Positions 16,130 through 25,875 of a DNA stretch of 64,000 bases are shown here, piece by piece. The position numbers and the translations under genes are program-made. Positions within the stretch are counted from its first letter, which is position 1. Each line of letters opens with the position of its first letter. This DNA comes from Ruminococcus sp. (GTDB taxonomy: Bacteria; Bacillota; Clostridia; Oscillospirales; Ruminococcaceae), in assembly GCA_031262495.1 (NCBI GenBank), contig JAISHV010000084.1, positions 30,082-94,081 on the forward strand. The letters run 5' to 3'. The notes beneath the pieces were generated by a model. That model searched no databases, was not told the DNA's origin, and saw nothing but the letters and a program-made list of their open reading frames with translations.

Positions 16130-18280
16130 ATGTTAAACTCACACAAAACATTTGAAGATTTACCGGAAACTGATTTTGTCCTTTTAGCTGACAGCGGGAA
16201 GGGCATTGATTTTCTATACATATTAAAATGGACGAACCGCCTGCCTCGTGCGGTTTATTTTTGTGATGAACCAGACAAAGAAATGGCTGATGATTTATCA
16301 CAAGAGTTCGGAATTCCAATACAGATGTCAGAAGTCAGAAGTCAGAAATCTGAGGAAACAGAATCGCTTGTTTTGCGTGATGATATATTTGATATTTCTG
16401 ATATTTCTGATATCCCTGATATTACCGACCCCCAATATGCCGATTTTATCAATGAAAGGAAATCACATTTTAAATCATTAAAGGCTTTTAAAAATATCTC
16501 TAATGAGCCTTTTGCCCTTTTTTGTTCGGAGAAACACTTCGTTGAAAATTTCAGACTGCTTAATGAAAACTTCTGTCAAACGCCCGAACTCCTAATCATT
16601 CCCGATAACGAAAGCAAAGAATCAATCCCGATAAAGTGTATGCATCTTTCAGAGTTTATTAAGTCAAAACTTAAAATAAACATTCTCTACGGCTGGGGCT
16701 TGGGCAGTCACGAATATACAAGATACCTGATTAAACTCGGCTCAACCGAAAACACAATGTTCTTAGGCGAAAGCGTAATCGAAATTATAGAAGAAAACAA
16801 CACAATACTCTATCATTTGAATTCTACTATATTTTATTATTTCGGAGCTGACTGTAAAGACCCGAAATTTAAATATGTGTTTATAGAGAGAATTAATCAA
16901 TTTGTTACTTTCGCAAGACTCGGGCGGCTGACGTTTAACGGGCTGTTTGAATTCAGTTTGCATAGTGACAACCATTTTGACAATAAATATGATATAACGC
17001 TGAATATTGCCGGCGGTTGTCATTCATCGCCGATTTCAAAGTTTTTATCTGATAAATATAATATAGAACATACTGATTTAACCGCGCTGACGGCATATCA
17101 ATCATTTCATAACATCATATTCGAGCAGACCGTCTGCTTCGAGAAACTCCCGCCTTTTGACTACAGAGTTTTCATAATAGGTATAAACGGGTATTACGCA
17201 TTAATTGAGAATAATATTAATGATGTCATTAATATTTTTGATAAATATATTTCTCTTTGCGAAAACACGGTTTTTTATGTAATGCCTGATTTATTTGACA
17301 AAAATTACCCCACGAGTCTTGAGCGGAATTCAACCGATAAAGACTTTGCCGAAATGAAGCAGTTAAATGTAAATTTCAGGCAGCTTTTACAGTCGCGTTA
17401 TAAGTGCGTTTTCAGCGGCAGCCGTTTTGTAGAAAATCGAACAGACAATGTCTTTGTTGATTCCAGACATTTTTTAGATCAGACGGTGTATAAACAAATT
17501 GCCGATGATATATCGAATATTATAGAAATGCTTGTGGGAAACAGGAATTTACAAAACAACGCAAACAACCAATTGAAGTTTAAACGCAATTACTTAAACG
17601 ATTTGAATAAAACCCTTTCTGAATCGCTTGTAGGCATTGATGATTATTGCCGTGAAATTCAAAGTTACCATAAATCCGGACAGACCGTCTGCTTCGAGAA
17701 AAACGGCGCAATAGTAATGAATTGCAACCCGTTTACTCTCGGACATAAATACCTTATAAGTGAGTCCGCAAAGAAAGTTGACACTCTCTATATTTTTGTT
17801 GTAGAAGAGGATAAGTCGTTCTTTCCGTTTGCCGACCGTTTTGATATGGTTGTTAAAGGTACTGCGGATATTCCAAATGTTTGTGTTCTGCCTTCCGGTA
17901 AATTTATAATTTCATCTTTGACTTTTAAAGAATATTTTTATAAGTCAGAAATTTTGCATGATGAAATGCCGAACACTTTAATGGATGTTATAACATTTGC
18001 GGTAAAAATCGCTCCCGCTCTCGGGATTTCAATCCGTTTTGCGGGTGAAGAACCCCTCGACCGCGTAACGGCTGAATATAACCGAACCATGTCGCAGGTT
18101 TTGCCGTTTTACGGTATCGAATTCGAGGAAATCCCGCGCAAGATAACTAATGGTGCTGTAATCAGCGCAAGCCGAGTAAGAGAGCTTCTCAAAAACGGTG
18201 ATTTTGAAAATATAGCGGAGCTTGTACCCGAAAGTACAATGAACTACTTGCGCAGCAACCGCGCTGTTAATATGAAATAG
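16130..18280 (+). CDS. Large protein with C-terminal citrate-lyase-ligase-like nucleotidyltransferase domain; N-terminal ~500 aa unassigned
   Basis: C-terminal GAIVMNCNPFTLGHKYLISESAKKVDTLYIFVVEEDKSFFPFADRFDMVVKGTADIPNVCVLPSGKFIISSLTFKEYF; internal heptamer-encoded IQMSEVRSQKSE. Confidence 0.7.
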   Translation: MLNSHKTFEDLPETDFVLLADSGKGIDFLYILKWTNRLPRAVYFCDEPDKEMADDLSQEFGIPIQMSEVRSQKSEETESLVLRDDIFDISDISDIPDITDPQYADFINERKSHFKSLKAFKNISNEPFALFCSEKHFVENFRLLNENFCQTPELLIIPDNESKESIPIKCMHLSEFIKSKLKINILYGWGLGSHEYTRYLIKLGSTENTMFLGESVIEIIEENNTILYHLNSTIFYYFGADCKDPKFKYVFIERINQFVTFARLGRLTFNGLFEFSLHSDNHFDNKYDITLNIAGGCHSSPISKFLSDKYNIEHTDLTALTAYQSFHNIIFEQTVCFEKLPPFDYRVFIIGINGYYALIENNINDVINIFDKYISLCENTVFYVMPDLFDKNYPTSLERNSTDKDFAEMKQLNVNFRQLLQSRYKCVFSGSRFVENRTDNVFVDSRHFLDQTVYKQIADDISNIIEMLVGNRNLQNNANNQLKFKRNYLNDLNKTLSESLVGIDDYCREIQSYHKSGQTVCFEKNGAIVMNCNPFTLGHKYLISESAKKVDTLYIFVVEEDKSFFPFADRFDMVVKGTADIPNVCVLPSGKFIISSLTFKEYFYKSEILHDEMPNTLMDVITFAVKIAPALGISIRFAGEEPLDRVTAEYNRTMSQVLPFYGIEFEEIPRKITNGAVISASRVRELLKNGDFENIAELVPESTMNYLRSNRAVNMK
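16318..16352 (+). repeat. Heptamer array inserted in frame inside a CDS
   Basis: atacagatgtcagaagtcagaagtcagaaatctgag, translates as IQMSEVRSQKSE. Confidence 0.85.
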
Positions 18281-18334
18281 ATGTTTTTACCGATATTTAA
18301 TGTTAAAGTGTTCTGATTTTTTAATTTACATTGC

Positions 18335-18362
18335 TTGACTTTTTTGAATTTACGTGTATAAT
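18335..18362 (+). promoter_or_regulatory. Promoter TTGACT-16bp-TATAAT
   Basis: 18335-18340 and 18357-18362. Confidence 0.6.
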
Positions 18363-18381
18363 AAGATAAGGAGGCGATTAT

Positions 18382-18594
18382 ATGTCACAAAAAGAGCTTA
18401 TCTACCGCGAAATAGATACATTCCCCGATTCATCACTTGATTCTCTGTTAAAAATGATAACTGTTTTTAAAAATGCTTTATATCCATATCCGACACCGAA
18501 TGCTGAGACAATAGCGGCGTGTGCGGAACGCGACTATGTTCCTGTCAGCTCATTTGATGAAATGATTGAACTTGCGAGGAATATGGATGATTAA
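18382..18594 (+). CDS. Putative antitoxin of a YafQ-like module
   Basis: 70-aa ORF with AERDYVPVSSFDEMIELARNMDD C-terminus, overlaps the downstream toxin start. Confidence 0.6.
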   Translation: MSQKELIYREIDTFPDSSLDSLLKMITVFKNALYPYPTPNAETIAACAERDYVPVSSFDEMIELARNMDD

Positions 18595-18868
18595 GATGTT
18601 ACAGCCTACTCATCGTTACCTTAAAGACTTGAATAAACTGTTAAAACGGGATTCCAAACAATATGATATGGATAAATTACGTATTGTCACTGATATGCTC
18701 AAAAGCGGTGAGCCGATTCCGCCGAAATATGAAAATCACCCTCTGCGCGGTCAATTAAGCGGGTTTTGGGGTCTTCATATAACTCCTGATTGGGTACTTG
18801 TTTACGGTGTTGATGATAAAAACGTCTATCTCCAACGAATGGGTACACATTCAGATATTTATGGTTAA
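18587..18868 (+). CDS. YafQ/RelE-family mRNA interferase toxin
   Basis: MIKMLQPTHRYLKDLNKLLKRDSKQYDMDKLRIVTDMLKSGEPIPPKYENHPLRGQLSGFWGLHITPDWVLVYGV. Confidence 0.85.
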   Translation: MIKMLQPTHRYLKDLNKLLKRDSKQYDMDKLRIVTDMLKSGEPIPPKYENHPLRGQLSGFWGLHITPDWVLVYGVDDKNVYLQRMGTHSDIYG

Positions 18869-18894
18869 TTTTTTCAAAAAGGACATACAATACT

Positions 18895-18940
18895 CACCGC
18901 GCAGAAGTACTTAATTGTGTCTTCTGCGCGGTGTTTTTTA
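18895..18940 (+). terminator. Intrinsic terminator after the YafQ-like module
   Basis: CACCGCGCAGAAG-13nt-CTTCTGCGCGGTG followed by TTTTTT; resembles the core of the 14.07-kb REP-like element. Confidence 0.85.
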
Positions 18941-18998
18941 TCAAAATTTAATTATACAAAAATTTATTAAAAAAAATTAAGAAAATTTAATATTTCGC

Positions 18999-19027
18999 TT
19001 GACATCAGTAAAATTCTGTGATATAAT
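18999..19027 (+). promoter_or_regulatory. Promoter TTGACA-17bp-TATAAT
   Basis: 18999-19004 and 19022-19027. Confidence 0.75.
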
Positions 19028-19110
19028 AGAGTAAAATATTTATAATGAGCTTTTAAAAGCTTAAATGGATAAGTTTTGGAGCTTATTATTTTCATTACGT
19101 GAGGTATATT

Positions 19111-21603
19111 ATGGCATTTAAAAAACTTAAACGACTGACGTGTATACTATTGACGGCTTTGATGGCGATATCGCTTTGTGCGTTCCCGGCGACGGCTGTA
19201 TGGGATGACGCTCTGGGATATGATCCTGATACGATAATATCAAAAAGCTGGGGCTCAAGCGATCTTACAATTGATGTAACAGATTGGACCTCCGATTATT
19301 TAGTAGATGTAACGGCTGCAACAATCGGAACTTTGACCCTTAATGTTGGTACAGAAGGATATTCTAATGTATTCGTTCGCGGCGAGGCGGCAAATCCGCT
19401 GTCTGTTGATCTCAATATAACGGGCGAAGGAGATATTTATATTAATTGGGGCGCTGATATTAACGTAGGTGCCGAAACTGCATTGACTATAAACAGCAAT
19501 GTTACAACAAATAGGGTTGTTATAGCCAATGGCACGCACATCACCGGCAGCGGCACATCGCTTATAAGCATTACGAATGTAAATTTAGACTTTAACTCCG
19601 ATAATCACGATTTATCTAACCCGTCCAACAAAAATTCTCAGCTTACTTATTTCGGTACGGGAAGTGTATTTTCAAATAGCGGCGGAACTGTAACTAAATC
19701 AGGTGATGAAACTTTAGTTGTTTATCCGACACAAGCAACCCTCGGTGCAGATGCAAATCTTTTTAATAGTTTTCAATATGATCCGAATGTCGAGAACAAA
19801 TGGATCGGATACACAGTGGGCTTACCGGAAAACTCCGGATATGTTTGGGGCGAAAATGGAACGATTGAGTATTATAGCGGATTAGAAGCACCTATAGCAA
19901 CAGTCCCCGGCATAACTACAGTACCCTATGTGAATCCGCGTGATCGCGGACTTGCTCCTACAATTACATTTGATCCGCCGAGTGCGGAGAGCGTATCACC
20001 TCATCGTGTTGCATACTTAAAAGTCGGCGAGACACTCACAGTTACGCCCGAATTTAAGGGCACCCCGACGAATGCAGGAACAACTTACTTATGGCATATG
20101 CTGAACAATCTGCCGGTTTCCGGTGTGAGGGACACTGGCAGCAATGTGATTTTTGAAGGATCTGATCAGGCTACAAGAGATCGCTCCGGCAGTACAATGA
20201 CATTTGAGGGTGTGAGACCGGGCACGACAGCTATTGACATTTCGCGCTATTATGATGATGAACGCGGTAATAGGAGAAGCGAGCAGGTTTGGTTCACAAT
20301 CATAACTTATGATGAAGAAGAACTCGAACCGGGTGTTCATACAATAACATTCTATTGTGATGAAGACTTTGGAGGCGGCACAAGTGTTATTCAAATGCAA
20401 ACGGATGAAAACGGTCAAATAGCTAAAATGCCGTATCCTCCTGTTGGTGCTAATTTCCAGTTCCAAAAATGGTCAACAAATATGCCGTATGACGAATATA
20501 TCTACAGCGAACCATGGGGATATGAGTCGTATACCGATACATGGGATGAAAACTCTGTTTTCCTTTGTGATATGATTCTCTGGGCAAATGCAGCTTGGGA
20601 TGAGAACCCTGTCGGAACATTATATCCCGACCCCTATGTAAGTCAAGTAGTAGAACCCGACCCCGATAATAACGACCCCGGCGACAACACAAATACCGGC
20701 GACAATACAAACACCGGTGACAACACAAACACCGGCGACAATACAAACACCGGCGACAATACAAACACAGATAACAACAATACAAACACCGACACCGACA
20801 CAGCCGAATCCGCGACCCGTTCAGTGACAGTCCCGGTTGAAGAAACAACAACCACAACACCCGTAGTCCCGAACGAAGACGGCACATTCACAGTTAAAGT
20901 CGGCAATAAAGAAGTAAAAACATTCTCTGAAACAGCGGCGGCGGTTATTAACTCCGGCGAAGCGAAAGAAATCGTTACAAACGGCAACGCCGTAGCAGTA
21001 GTTAAAGAAGACAACACAGTTGTAGCAGGTGCAAACAACTCCGGCTCACTTAATTCAGCTTCAACAGTAAAAGCCATCGAAGCGGCTGTGAAAAACATTT
21101 CCAAAGACGAAACAACAATAAAAGTTGAAGCCGGCGCAGACGTAAACGCCATTTCGACAGCGACGTTCAAGAAAATAGCGAAAGCGGCTGAAGAAGCAGG
21201 CGTTGAAGCTATACTTACCGCAACAGCTACAACCAAAACCGGCGAAGCCTTAGCTACAATCGACATCCCTGTAACAGAAACGCTCAAAAATGTAAAAACA
21301 GGGATAATCCTCGAAGATGAATCAATCGACGAAGCGGTTACAACAATTCAAACAACATACGGCAGCAACGTTTTAGCCTCATTCAAATCCGAACAGAAAA
21401 ACACATTCGGCACAAGAGTAAATTTCTCATTCGACATAAAAGCGATAGGCATTGACAAAGCCGACGGCGAAACAGTTTATATAGCAATAACCCGCGCCGA
21501 CGGCACAACAGTACAAGTAAAAGGCACAATCAAAAACGGCAAACTAAACTTCTCATCAACAAGCGCAGGCGTGTTTATGATACTGGAAAAATCGCTCGTC
21601 TAA
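19111..21603 (+). CDS. Secreted surface protein with InlB-type repeat-like segment and GDNTNT linker
   Basis: Signal peptide MAFKKLKRLTCILLTALMAISLCAFPATA; HTITFYCDEDFGGGTSVIQMQTDENGQ...FQKWS; (GDNTNT)5. Confidence 0.7.
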   Translation: MAFKKLKRLTCILLTALMAISLCAFPATAVWDDALGYDPDTIISKSWGSSDLTIDVTDWTSDYLVDVTAATIGTLTLNVGTEGYSNVFVRGEAANPLSVDLNITGEGDIYINWGADINVGAETALTINSNVTTNRVVIANGTHITGSGTSLISITNVNLDFNSDNHDLSNPSNKNSQLTYFGTGSVFSNSGGTVTKSGDETLVVYPTQATLGADANLFNSFQYDPNVENKWIGYTVGLPENSGYVWGENGTIEYYSGLEAPIATVPGITTVPYVNPRDRGLAPTITFDPPSAESVSPHRVAYLKVGETLTVTPEFKGTPTNAGTTYLWHMLNNLPVSGVRDTGSNVIFEGSDQATRDRSGSTMTFEGVRPGTTAIDISRYYDDERGNRRSEQVWFTIITYDEEELEPGVHTITFYCDEDFGGGTSVIQMQTDENGQIAKMPYPPVGANFQFQKWSTNMPYDEYIYSEPWGYESYTDTWDENSVFLCDMILWANAAWDENPVGTLYPDPYVSQVVEPDPDNNDPGDNTNTGDNTNTGDNTNTGDNTNTGDNTNTDNNNTNTDTDTAESATRSVTVPVEETTTTTPVVPNEDGTFTVKVGNKEVKTFSETAAAVINSGEAKEIVTNGNAVAVVKEDNTVVAGANNSGSLNSASTVKAIEAAVKNISKDETTIKVEAGADVNAISTATFKKIAKAAEEAGVEAILTATATTKTGEALATIDIPVTETLKNVKTGIILEDESIDEAVTTIQTTYGSNVLASFKSEQKNTFGTRVNFSFDIKAIGIDKADGETVYIAITRADGTTVQVKGTIKNGKLNFSSTSAGVFMILEKSLV
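20680..20769 (+). repeat. 18-bp coding tandem repeat (GGCGACAAYACAAAYACC)x5
   Basis: Encodes GDNTNT x5. Confidence 0.9.
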
Positions 21604-21637
21604 CAGAGGTCAGAAATCAGAAGACAGAAATCAGAGC
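21604..21637 (+). repeat. Heptamer array at stop codon
   Basis: TAACAGAGGTCAGAAATCAGAAGACAGAAATCAGAG. Confidence 0.85.
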
Positions 21638-21666
21638 GGCTGAATACCTTAAATTCAGCTAATATG

Positions 21667-21706
21667 AAAACCGCGTTAACACCTTAAAGGTAAGTAACGC
21701 GGTTTT
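21667..21706. terminator. Bidirectional terminator-like hairpin between convergent genes
   Basis: AAAACCGCGTTA...TAACGCGGTTTTT. Confidence 0.8.
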
Positions 21707-21734
21707 TGTTTTCTCTTTGTTTAAGTGAAATCGT

Positions 21735-21777
21735 CGCTCTGTCTTCTGACATCTGTCATCTGACCTCTGTGTTAAAC
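21735..21777 (-). repeat. Heptamer array (inverse orientation)
   Basis: ctctgtcttctgacatctgtcatctgacctctgtgtt. Confidence 0.85.
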
Positions 21778-22658
21778 CACACCGGCAACGCCGACAAGAA
21801 CGACTCATCAAACGAATAATTCCCGTCCGCTTCCATACCCAGCGTGGGGAAAATCTGTCTGCAAAAGCCGTCTGTATGCTGAGCCGAGTAGAGCAGAGCG
21901 GGGTAACTTTCTTCAAAGTCAAAACGCGAAATATCGGTTACGATAGTTGAATTAATTAAAGTCGAGAAATACGATTCGATTAAATCAGAGTTTTCGGTTG
22001 TCAGTTTTGACGTCAGCATTGTAGTGAGGAGTTCACCGGCTATGCGTGCACGTTCTTCTTCGCCTTGTTTATATGCAGGGAACGCCGCAAGCTGTGAGAC
22101 GGTGTTTCCGTCTAAATACATAGTTTCGGCTAAGATAACTGTCTGTTCGGATGAAACAGGGTCGGTGTAGATTAAATTATACGGTACAACATATGTCGGT
22201 CCTACAAATAAATTACAGAATGTTGTGAAAGACGATTCGTAGAGGACTATATACTTATCTACAGGCAGTCCGAGTGTGTATTCGAGGGCTGTTTTTACAG
22301 CGGTAGCACTGCCTGTGCGGTAAAGGCTTCCGAGGGTATCGGGTGTTTCGCCCGCGATTGTATTAGCGGGGATTGATAAAAACACGCCTTGCGTTTCTTC
22401 GGGTAAAAATCGAATCAGCATAAACACTAAATCAGTGCTCTTAGTGCCGAGATCGGCTATCGCAAGGAGGGTTTTGCTGTCATCGGCAGACGGCGTATAA
22501 GTACCGCTTTGATTCAATAAATCGGCGTCGGTATCTTCTGACGCAGTGTTACCGAGGAGCATCTCAATAAAGACATTGCCGATAAATCCGAAAACAATCA
22601 GCGTGACAATGACGGTAATTATGTAAGTCAGCCCTATTTTTACGCCTTTTGAAGCCAT
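21756..22658 (-). CDS. LytR-CpsA-Psr (LCP)-like protein
   Basis: N-terminal TM, TKSTDLVFMLIRFLPEETQGVFLSIPANTIAGETPDTLGSLYRTGSATAVKTALEYTLGLPVDKYIVL; C-terminal NTEVR is repeat-encoded. Confidence 0.6.
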   Translation of the reverse strand: MASKGVKIGLTYIITVIVTLIVFGFIGNVFIEMLLGNTASEDTDADLLNQSGTYTPSADDSKTLLAIADLGTKSTDLVFMLIRFLPEETQGVFLSIPANTIAGETPDTLGSLYRTGSATAVKTALEYTLGLPVDKYIVLYESSFTTFCNLFVGPTYVVPYNLIYTDPVSSEQTVILAETMYLDGNTVSQLAAFPAYKQGEEERARIAGELLTTMLTSKLTTENSDLIESYFSTLINSTIVTDISRFDFEESYPALLYSAQHTDGFCRQIFPTLGMEADGNYSFDESFLSALPVWFNTEVR

Positions 22659-22669
22659 CAGTGCGATCC

Positions 22670-23191
22670 TCAATTACTCTCAATCATTTTTACAATTATC
22701 CCGGCGTTTTGTGCAAAACGCACTGTCATACCCGTGCCGCTGTGTGCATCTGCCATAAAAGCTATAAGTTTGCCAGAAACATCAATCATATATTTATTGC
22801 GGATTTTCATACAGCTGCGGCTGTACTCATCTGATGTAAATATGACGGCATCGGCGTTGTCAACCATAAAGCCGTATTCAAACTTATCTTTTCCGGTGAA
22901 ATTTTCGCCGTGTTTTTCATAAGGTAAAGCGGCAATAAGGCGGATTTTATGCCGCCGCCTGAGTTCCGCAACAATATTACCCGCCCATATATCAAAGCCT
23001 CTTGCGCCGCCGCTTATGAAGGTATCAAATCCGGAATCAATGGTATCTTTAATTTCTTGAAGCAAGAGCGATTTTAAGATTTTCTCGGCGATATCGCCGT
23101 CAGGCAGCTTTTCGGGACGATGCCCCGAAAAACAGACTGTTTTATTTCTGTCAAAAAGGATTTCATTCGGTTTGTAACTTTTCTGTACCAA
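22670..23191 (-). CDS. SLOG-family protein (DUF1273/YpsA-like)
   Basis: NKTVCFSGHRPEKLPDG...DTFISGGARGFDIWAGNIVAELRRR...LIAALPYE; overlaps the pheT 3' end. Confidence 0.8.
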   Translation of the reverse strand: MVQKSYKPNEILFDRNKTVCFSGHRPEKLPDGDIAEKILKSLLLQEIKDTIDSGFDTFISGGARGFDIWAGNIVAELRRRHKIRLIAALPYEKHGENFTGKDKFEYGFMVDNADAVIFTSDEYSRSCMKIRNKYMIDVSGKLIAFMADAHSGTGMTVRFAQNAGIIVKMIESN

Positions 23192-25547
23192 GTTTAACGC
23201 TCATTCCCGCTTCTTTGAGGTTTGAAATTATCTTATCGGTATATTCTTTGACTTCTGCGCCCGAAAGGGTTTTTTCATAAGAAGCAAAACTTATTCGCAC
23301 GGTAATATTCTTTGTGCCCTCGCCGTAAATATCCGTAACAGCGAGGGAGCGCAAAACATCACAATCAGGGAGTTTTATAAGGCTCTCTACCTCTCTGAAT
23401 GTCTTATCGGCAGGAACGGGAATCGTAATATCAACGTCAATCCCCGGGAATCGCGGGGTTTCTTTATAGACAATATTCTTTTCGGGTATTTCGGCTAAAG
23501 TTGTACAATCAATTTCAACCGAAACGATAGCCGCTTTTTTGTCGATTATATTTTTTATGCGCGGGTGAATTATACTGATATTGCCGATACCGATTCCGTC
23601 GGCGAAGATTTCGTTGTTGTTTTTCGGGTGGATATAGTTTTCAGAAGCGGATAGGAGCTTGTACTCTGCATTGCTATGCTTAATGGTAAGGAGCAGACGG
23701 TCGGTAATATCACGCGCTTTCATCAAAAGCTTTTCTTCCGAAATTTTACGCGAATAGAGCACAATCCCGAGACGTTTGCGTTCGATAATTTCGCCCTTTT
23801 CATTTTTGCCGGTGAAAGCTTTGCCTATCTCGAATATGCCGAAATCTTCTGAATATGTCTTATTTTCGGAGATGAAATACAGCAAAGACGGAATCATCGA
23901 GTTTCTGAGCATATCGTGTTCGGGGGTCCCGGCATTTATAATTTTAACGGTTTGAGGGTTTTCAATGCCGAGAGCTTTATTTTTCTTTGAATCAGCCCAA
24001 ATATACGAGTGAACCTCGTGGAGGGAGAATTCTTTTACAAGAGTGTCTTTGAGGGCATTTTCGTCGGCTTTCAAAGCAGATAATTTCACAGGATAAAGCG
24101 GAGATTTAGAAGTAGCCACGGCGAAATTGTCATAGCCGTAGATACGGGTGATTTCTTCGATAATATCGGCTTTTATGGTTACGTCTTTAGTGCCGCGCCA
24201 TGAGGGGACTTTTACGGTGAATTCACCGTTCCCGCCTAAAACCTCAAAGCCCAACAGCGTTAAAGTTTTTACAATACGTTCATCAGAAATTTCAATCCCC
24301 GTGTAGCGATTTACGTAAGTTTTTGTAAATGCAATTGTTCTTTCGGGGTATTTTTTCAAATAAAGGTCGGTGAAATTTGATGTAATTTTTGCTCCCGGGT
24401 CGATTGTCAAAAGAAGCTTCATAAAGCGCGCAGCGGCGGTGAGTGTCATTTCGGGGTCTAAAGCCTTTTCATAGCGCATTGAAGCATCTGTGCGCAAGCC
24501 GATTTTTGTGGATGTGCGGCGAACGGATACACCGTCAAAATTCGCCGACTCTAATAAGAGTGATGTAGTATCATCGGCGATTTCAGAATCAAGCCCGCCC
24601 ATTACACCGGCTATAGCCGACGGAATGTTATTTGATGTAATCATCAGCATTTCGGGGGTGATTTTACGTTTTTGACCGTCGAGCGTCGTGAATTCAAATT
24701 CTTCGGGGAAACGCTTAATTTCAACGGATTCAACTTTGCGCAAATCAAATGCGTGCATAGGCTGACCGAGTTCGAGCATCAGGTAATTCGTCAAATCGGC
24801 AAGCAGATTTATAGGGCGCAAATCACAGTAGAACAGACGGATTTTAATGTATTCGGGCGAAACTTTTACATTAATGTTTTCGGCTCTGACGGCGGTATAA
24901 CGATACATCAGTTCGTCGGAAGATTTAATATCAAGCGAAGGCAACGCCGCAAAATCAGCGGGATTAACCATATCTAAGGGCTTGAGGGGTTTGCCGGTGA
25001 GGGCAGAGAATTCGCGGGCAATACCGTAATGTCCCCATAAGTCGGGGCGGTTCGTGAGGGATTTATTATCCACTTCAAAGACAATATCGTCAATGGGGAA
25101 GATTTCTTTAATATCAGTGCCGACAGTTAAGCCGTCGGGGAGTTCCCATATACCGGAATTATCGGCGGAGAGACCGAGTTCGGCTTCTGAACAGCACATA
25201 CCGCAGGATTCGTAACCGGCAAGCATAACGCGGTTAATGGGGTTGCCCGAAACCATACCGCCGTCAGTCGCTAAAGCGACATACATACCGACTTTGACAT
25301 TCGGCGCACCGCAGACAACGTTCACAACTTTGCCGCCTTGGTCAACAGTCAGGAGATGAAGCTTTTTAGAGTTCGGGTGATTTTCGAGCGTTAAAATCTT
25401 ACCGACAACAACACCTTTTGTTTCGGCACCTTTATAGTAAATATCTTCAACTTCCGCAGTAGAAAGCGTGAATCTGTGAATGAGTTCGGGGATATTTTCC
25501 CCCCTCAAATCCACAAAATCATTAATCCAATTCATTGAAACAAGCAT
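23163..25547 (-). CDS. pheT: Phenylalanine--tRNA ligase beta subunit
   Basis: MNWINDFVDL, VVGKILTLENHPNSKKLHLLTVDQG, B3/B4 and FDX-ACB domains. Confidence 0.97.
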   Translation of the reverse strand: MLVSMNWINDFVDLRGENIPELIHRFTLSTAEVEDIYYKGAETKGVVVGKILTLENHPNSKKLHLLTVDQGGKVVNVVCGAPNVKVGMYVALATDGGMVSGNPINRVMLAGYESCGMCCSEAELGLSADNSGIWELPDGLTVGTDIKEIFPIDDIVFEVDNKSLTNRPDLWGHYGIAREFSALTGKPLKPLDMVNPADFAALPSLDIKSSDELMYRYTAVRAENINVKVSPEYIKIRLFYCDLRPINLLADLTNYLMLELGQPMHAFDLRKVESVEIKRFPEEFEFTTLDGQKRKITPEMLMITSNNIPSAIAGVMGGLDSEIADDTTSLLLESANFDGVSVRRTSTKIGLRTDASMRYEKALDPEMTLTAAARFMKLLLTIDPGAKITSNFTDLYLKKYPERTIAFTKTYVNRYTGIEISDERIVKTLTLLGFEVLGGNGEFTVKVPSWRGTKDVTIKADIIEEITRIYGYDNFAVATSKSPLYPVKLSALKADENALKDTLVKEFSLHEVHSYIWADSKKNKALGIENPQTVKIINAGTPEHDMLRNSMIPSLLYFISENKTYSEDFGIFEIGKAFTGKNEKGEIIERKRLGIVLYSRKISEEKLLMKARDITDRLLLTIKHSNAEYKLLSASENYIHPKNNNEIFADGIGIGNISIIHPRIKNIIDKKAAIVSVEIDCTTLAEIPEKNIVYKETPRFPGIDVDITIPVPADKTFREVESLIKLPDCDVLRSLAVTDIYGEGTKNITVRISFASYEKTLSGAEVKEYTDKIISNLKEAGMSVKLGTEKLQTE

Positions 25548-25603
25548 AATTTATACCTTTAATTTTAATTTCTTTTTTTTGAATACCAAAATCCGACTTC
25601 TGT

Positions 25604-25745
25604 GTAGGGGCGGGCGCCCTCGCCCGCCCGCTTACGCTAAAACGCCCCAATTTTTGTTTGAATAATGAACTATAATAAATATTGTTTTCATTATTAAAAT
25701 TACGTGCTTTAGAATGTGCGGGCGGGCGAGGGCGTCCGCCCCTAC
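25604..25745. repeat. Element bounded by 28-bp inverted GTAGGGGCGGGCG hairpins
   Basis: GTAGGGGCGGGCGCCCTCGCCCGCCCGC ... GCGGGCGGGCGAGGGCGTCCGCCCCTAC. Confidence 0.8.
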
Positions 25746-25786
25746 GAAACAGAGGACAGAAGCGAGAGGACAGAAGACAGATTATG

Positions 25787-25855
25787 AATGTCACGCTTAT
25801 CAGTAAACCGCACAGCGTTTAGAATGTGCGGGCGGGCGAGGTCGCCCGCCCCTAC
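25787..25855 (+). repeat. Near-identical copy of the 10.32-10.38 kb hairpin-containing repeat
   Basis: cgcttatcagtaaaccgcacagcgtttagaatgtgcgggcgggcgaggtcgcccgcccctac versus cgtttatcagtaaaccgcacagcgtttagaatgtgcgggcgggcgagggcgcccgcccctac. Confidence 0.9.
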
Positions 25856-25875
25856 AGATATCGTAGTAAGTTGCA

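Noticed and set aside
20450-20887. Minus-strand Cys/Arg-rich ORF (CLYCRRCLYCRRC...) as a possible SCIFF-like or metal-binding peptide
   Set aside because: It is the antisense reading of the GDNTNT tandem repeat of the surface protein, with no RBS or promoter.
20643-21287. Minus-strand 214-aa ORF
   Set aside because: Antisense to the surface protein; low-complexity VFVLSPVFVLSP arises from the coding repeat.
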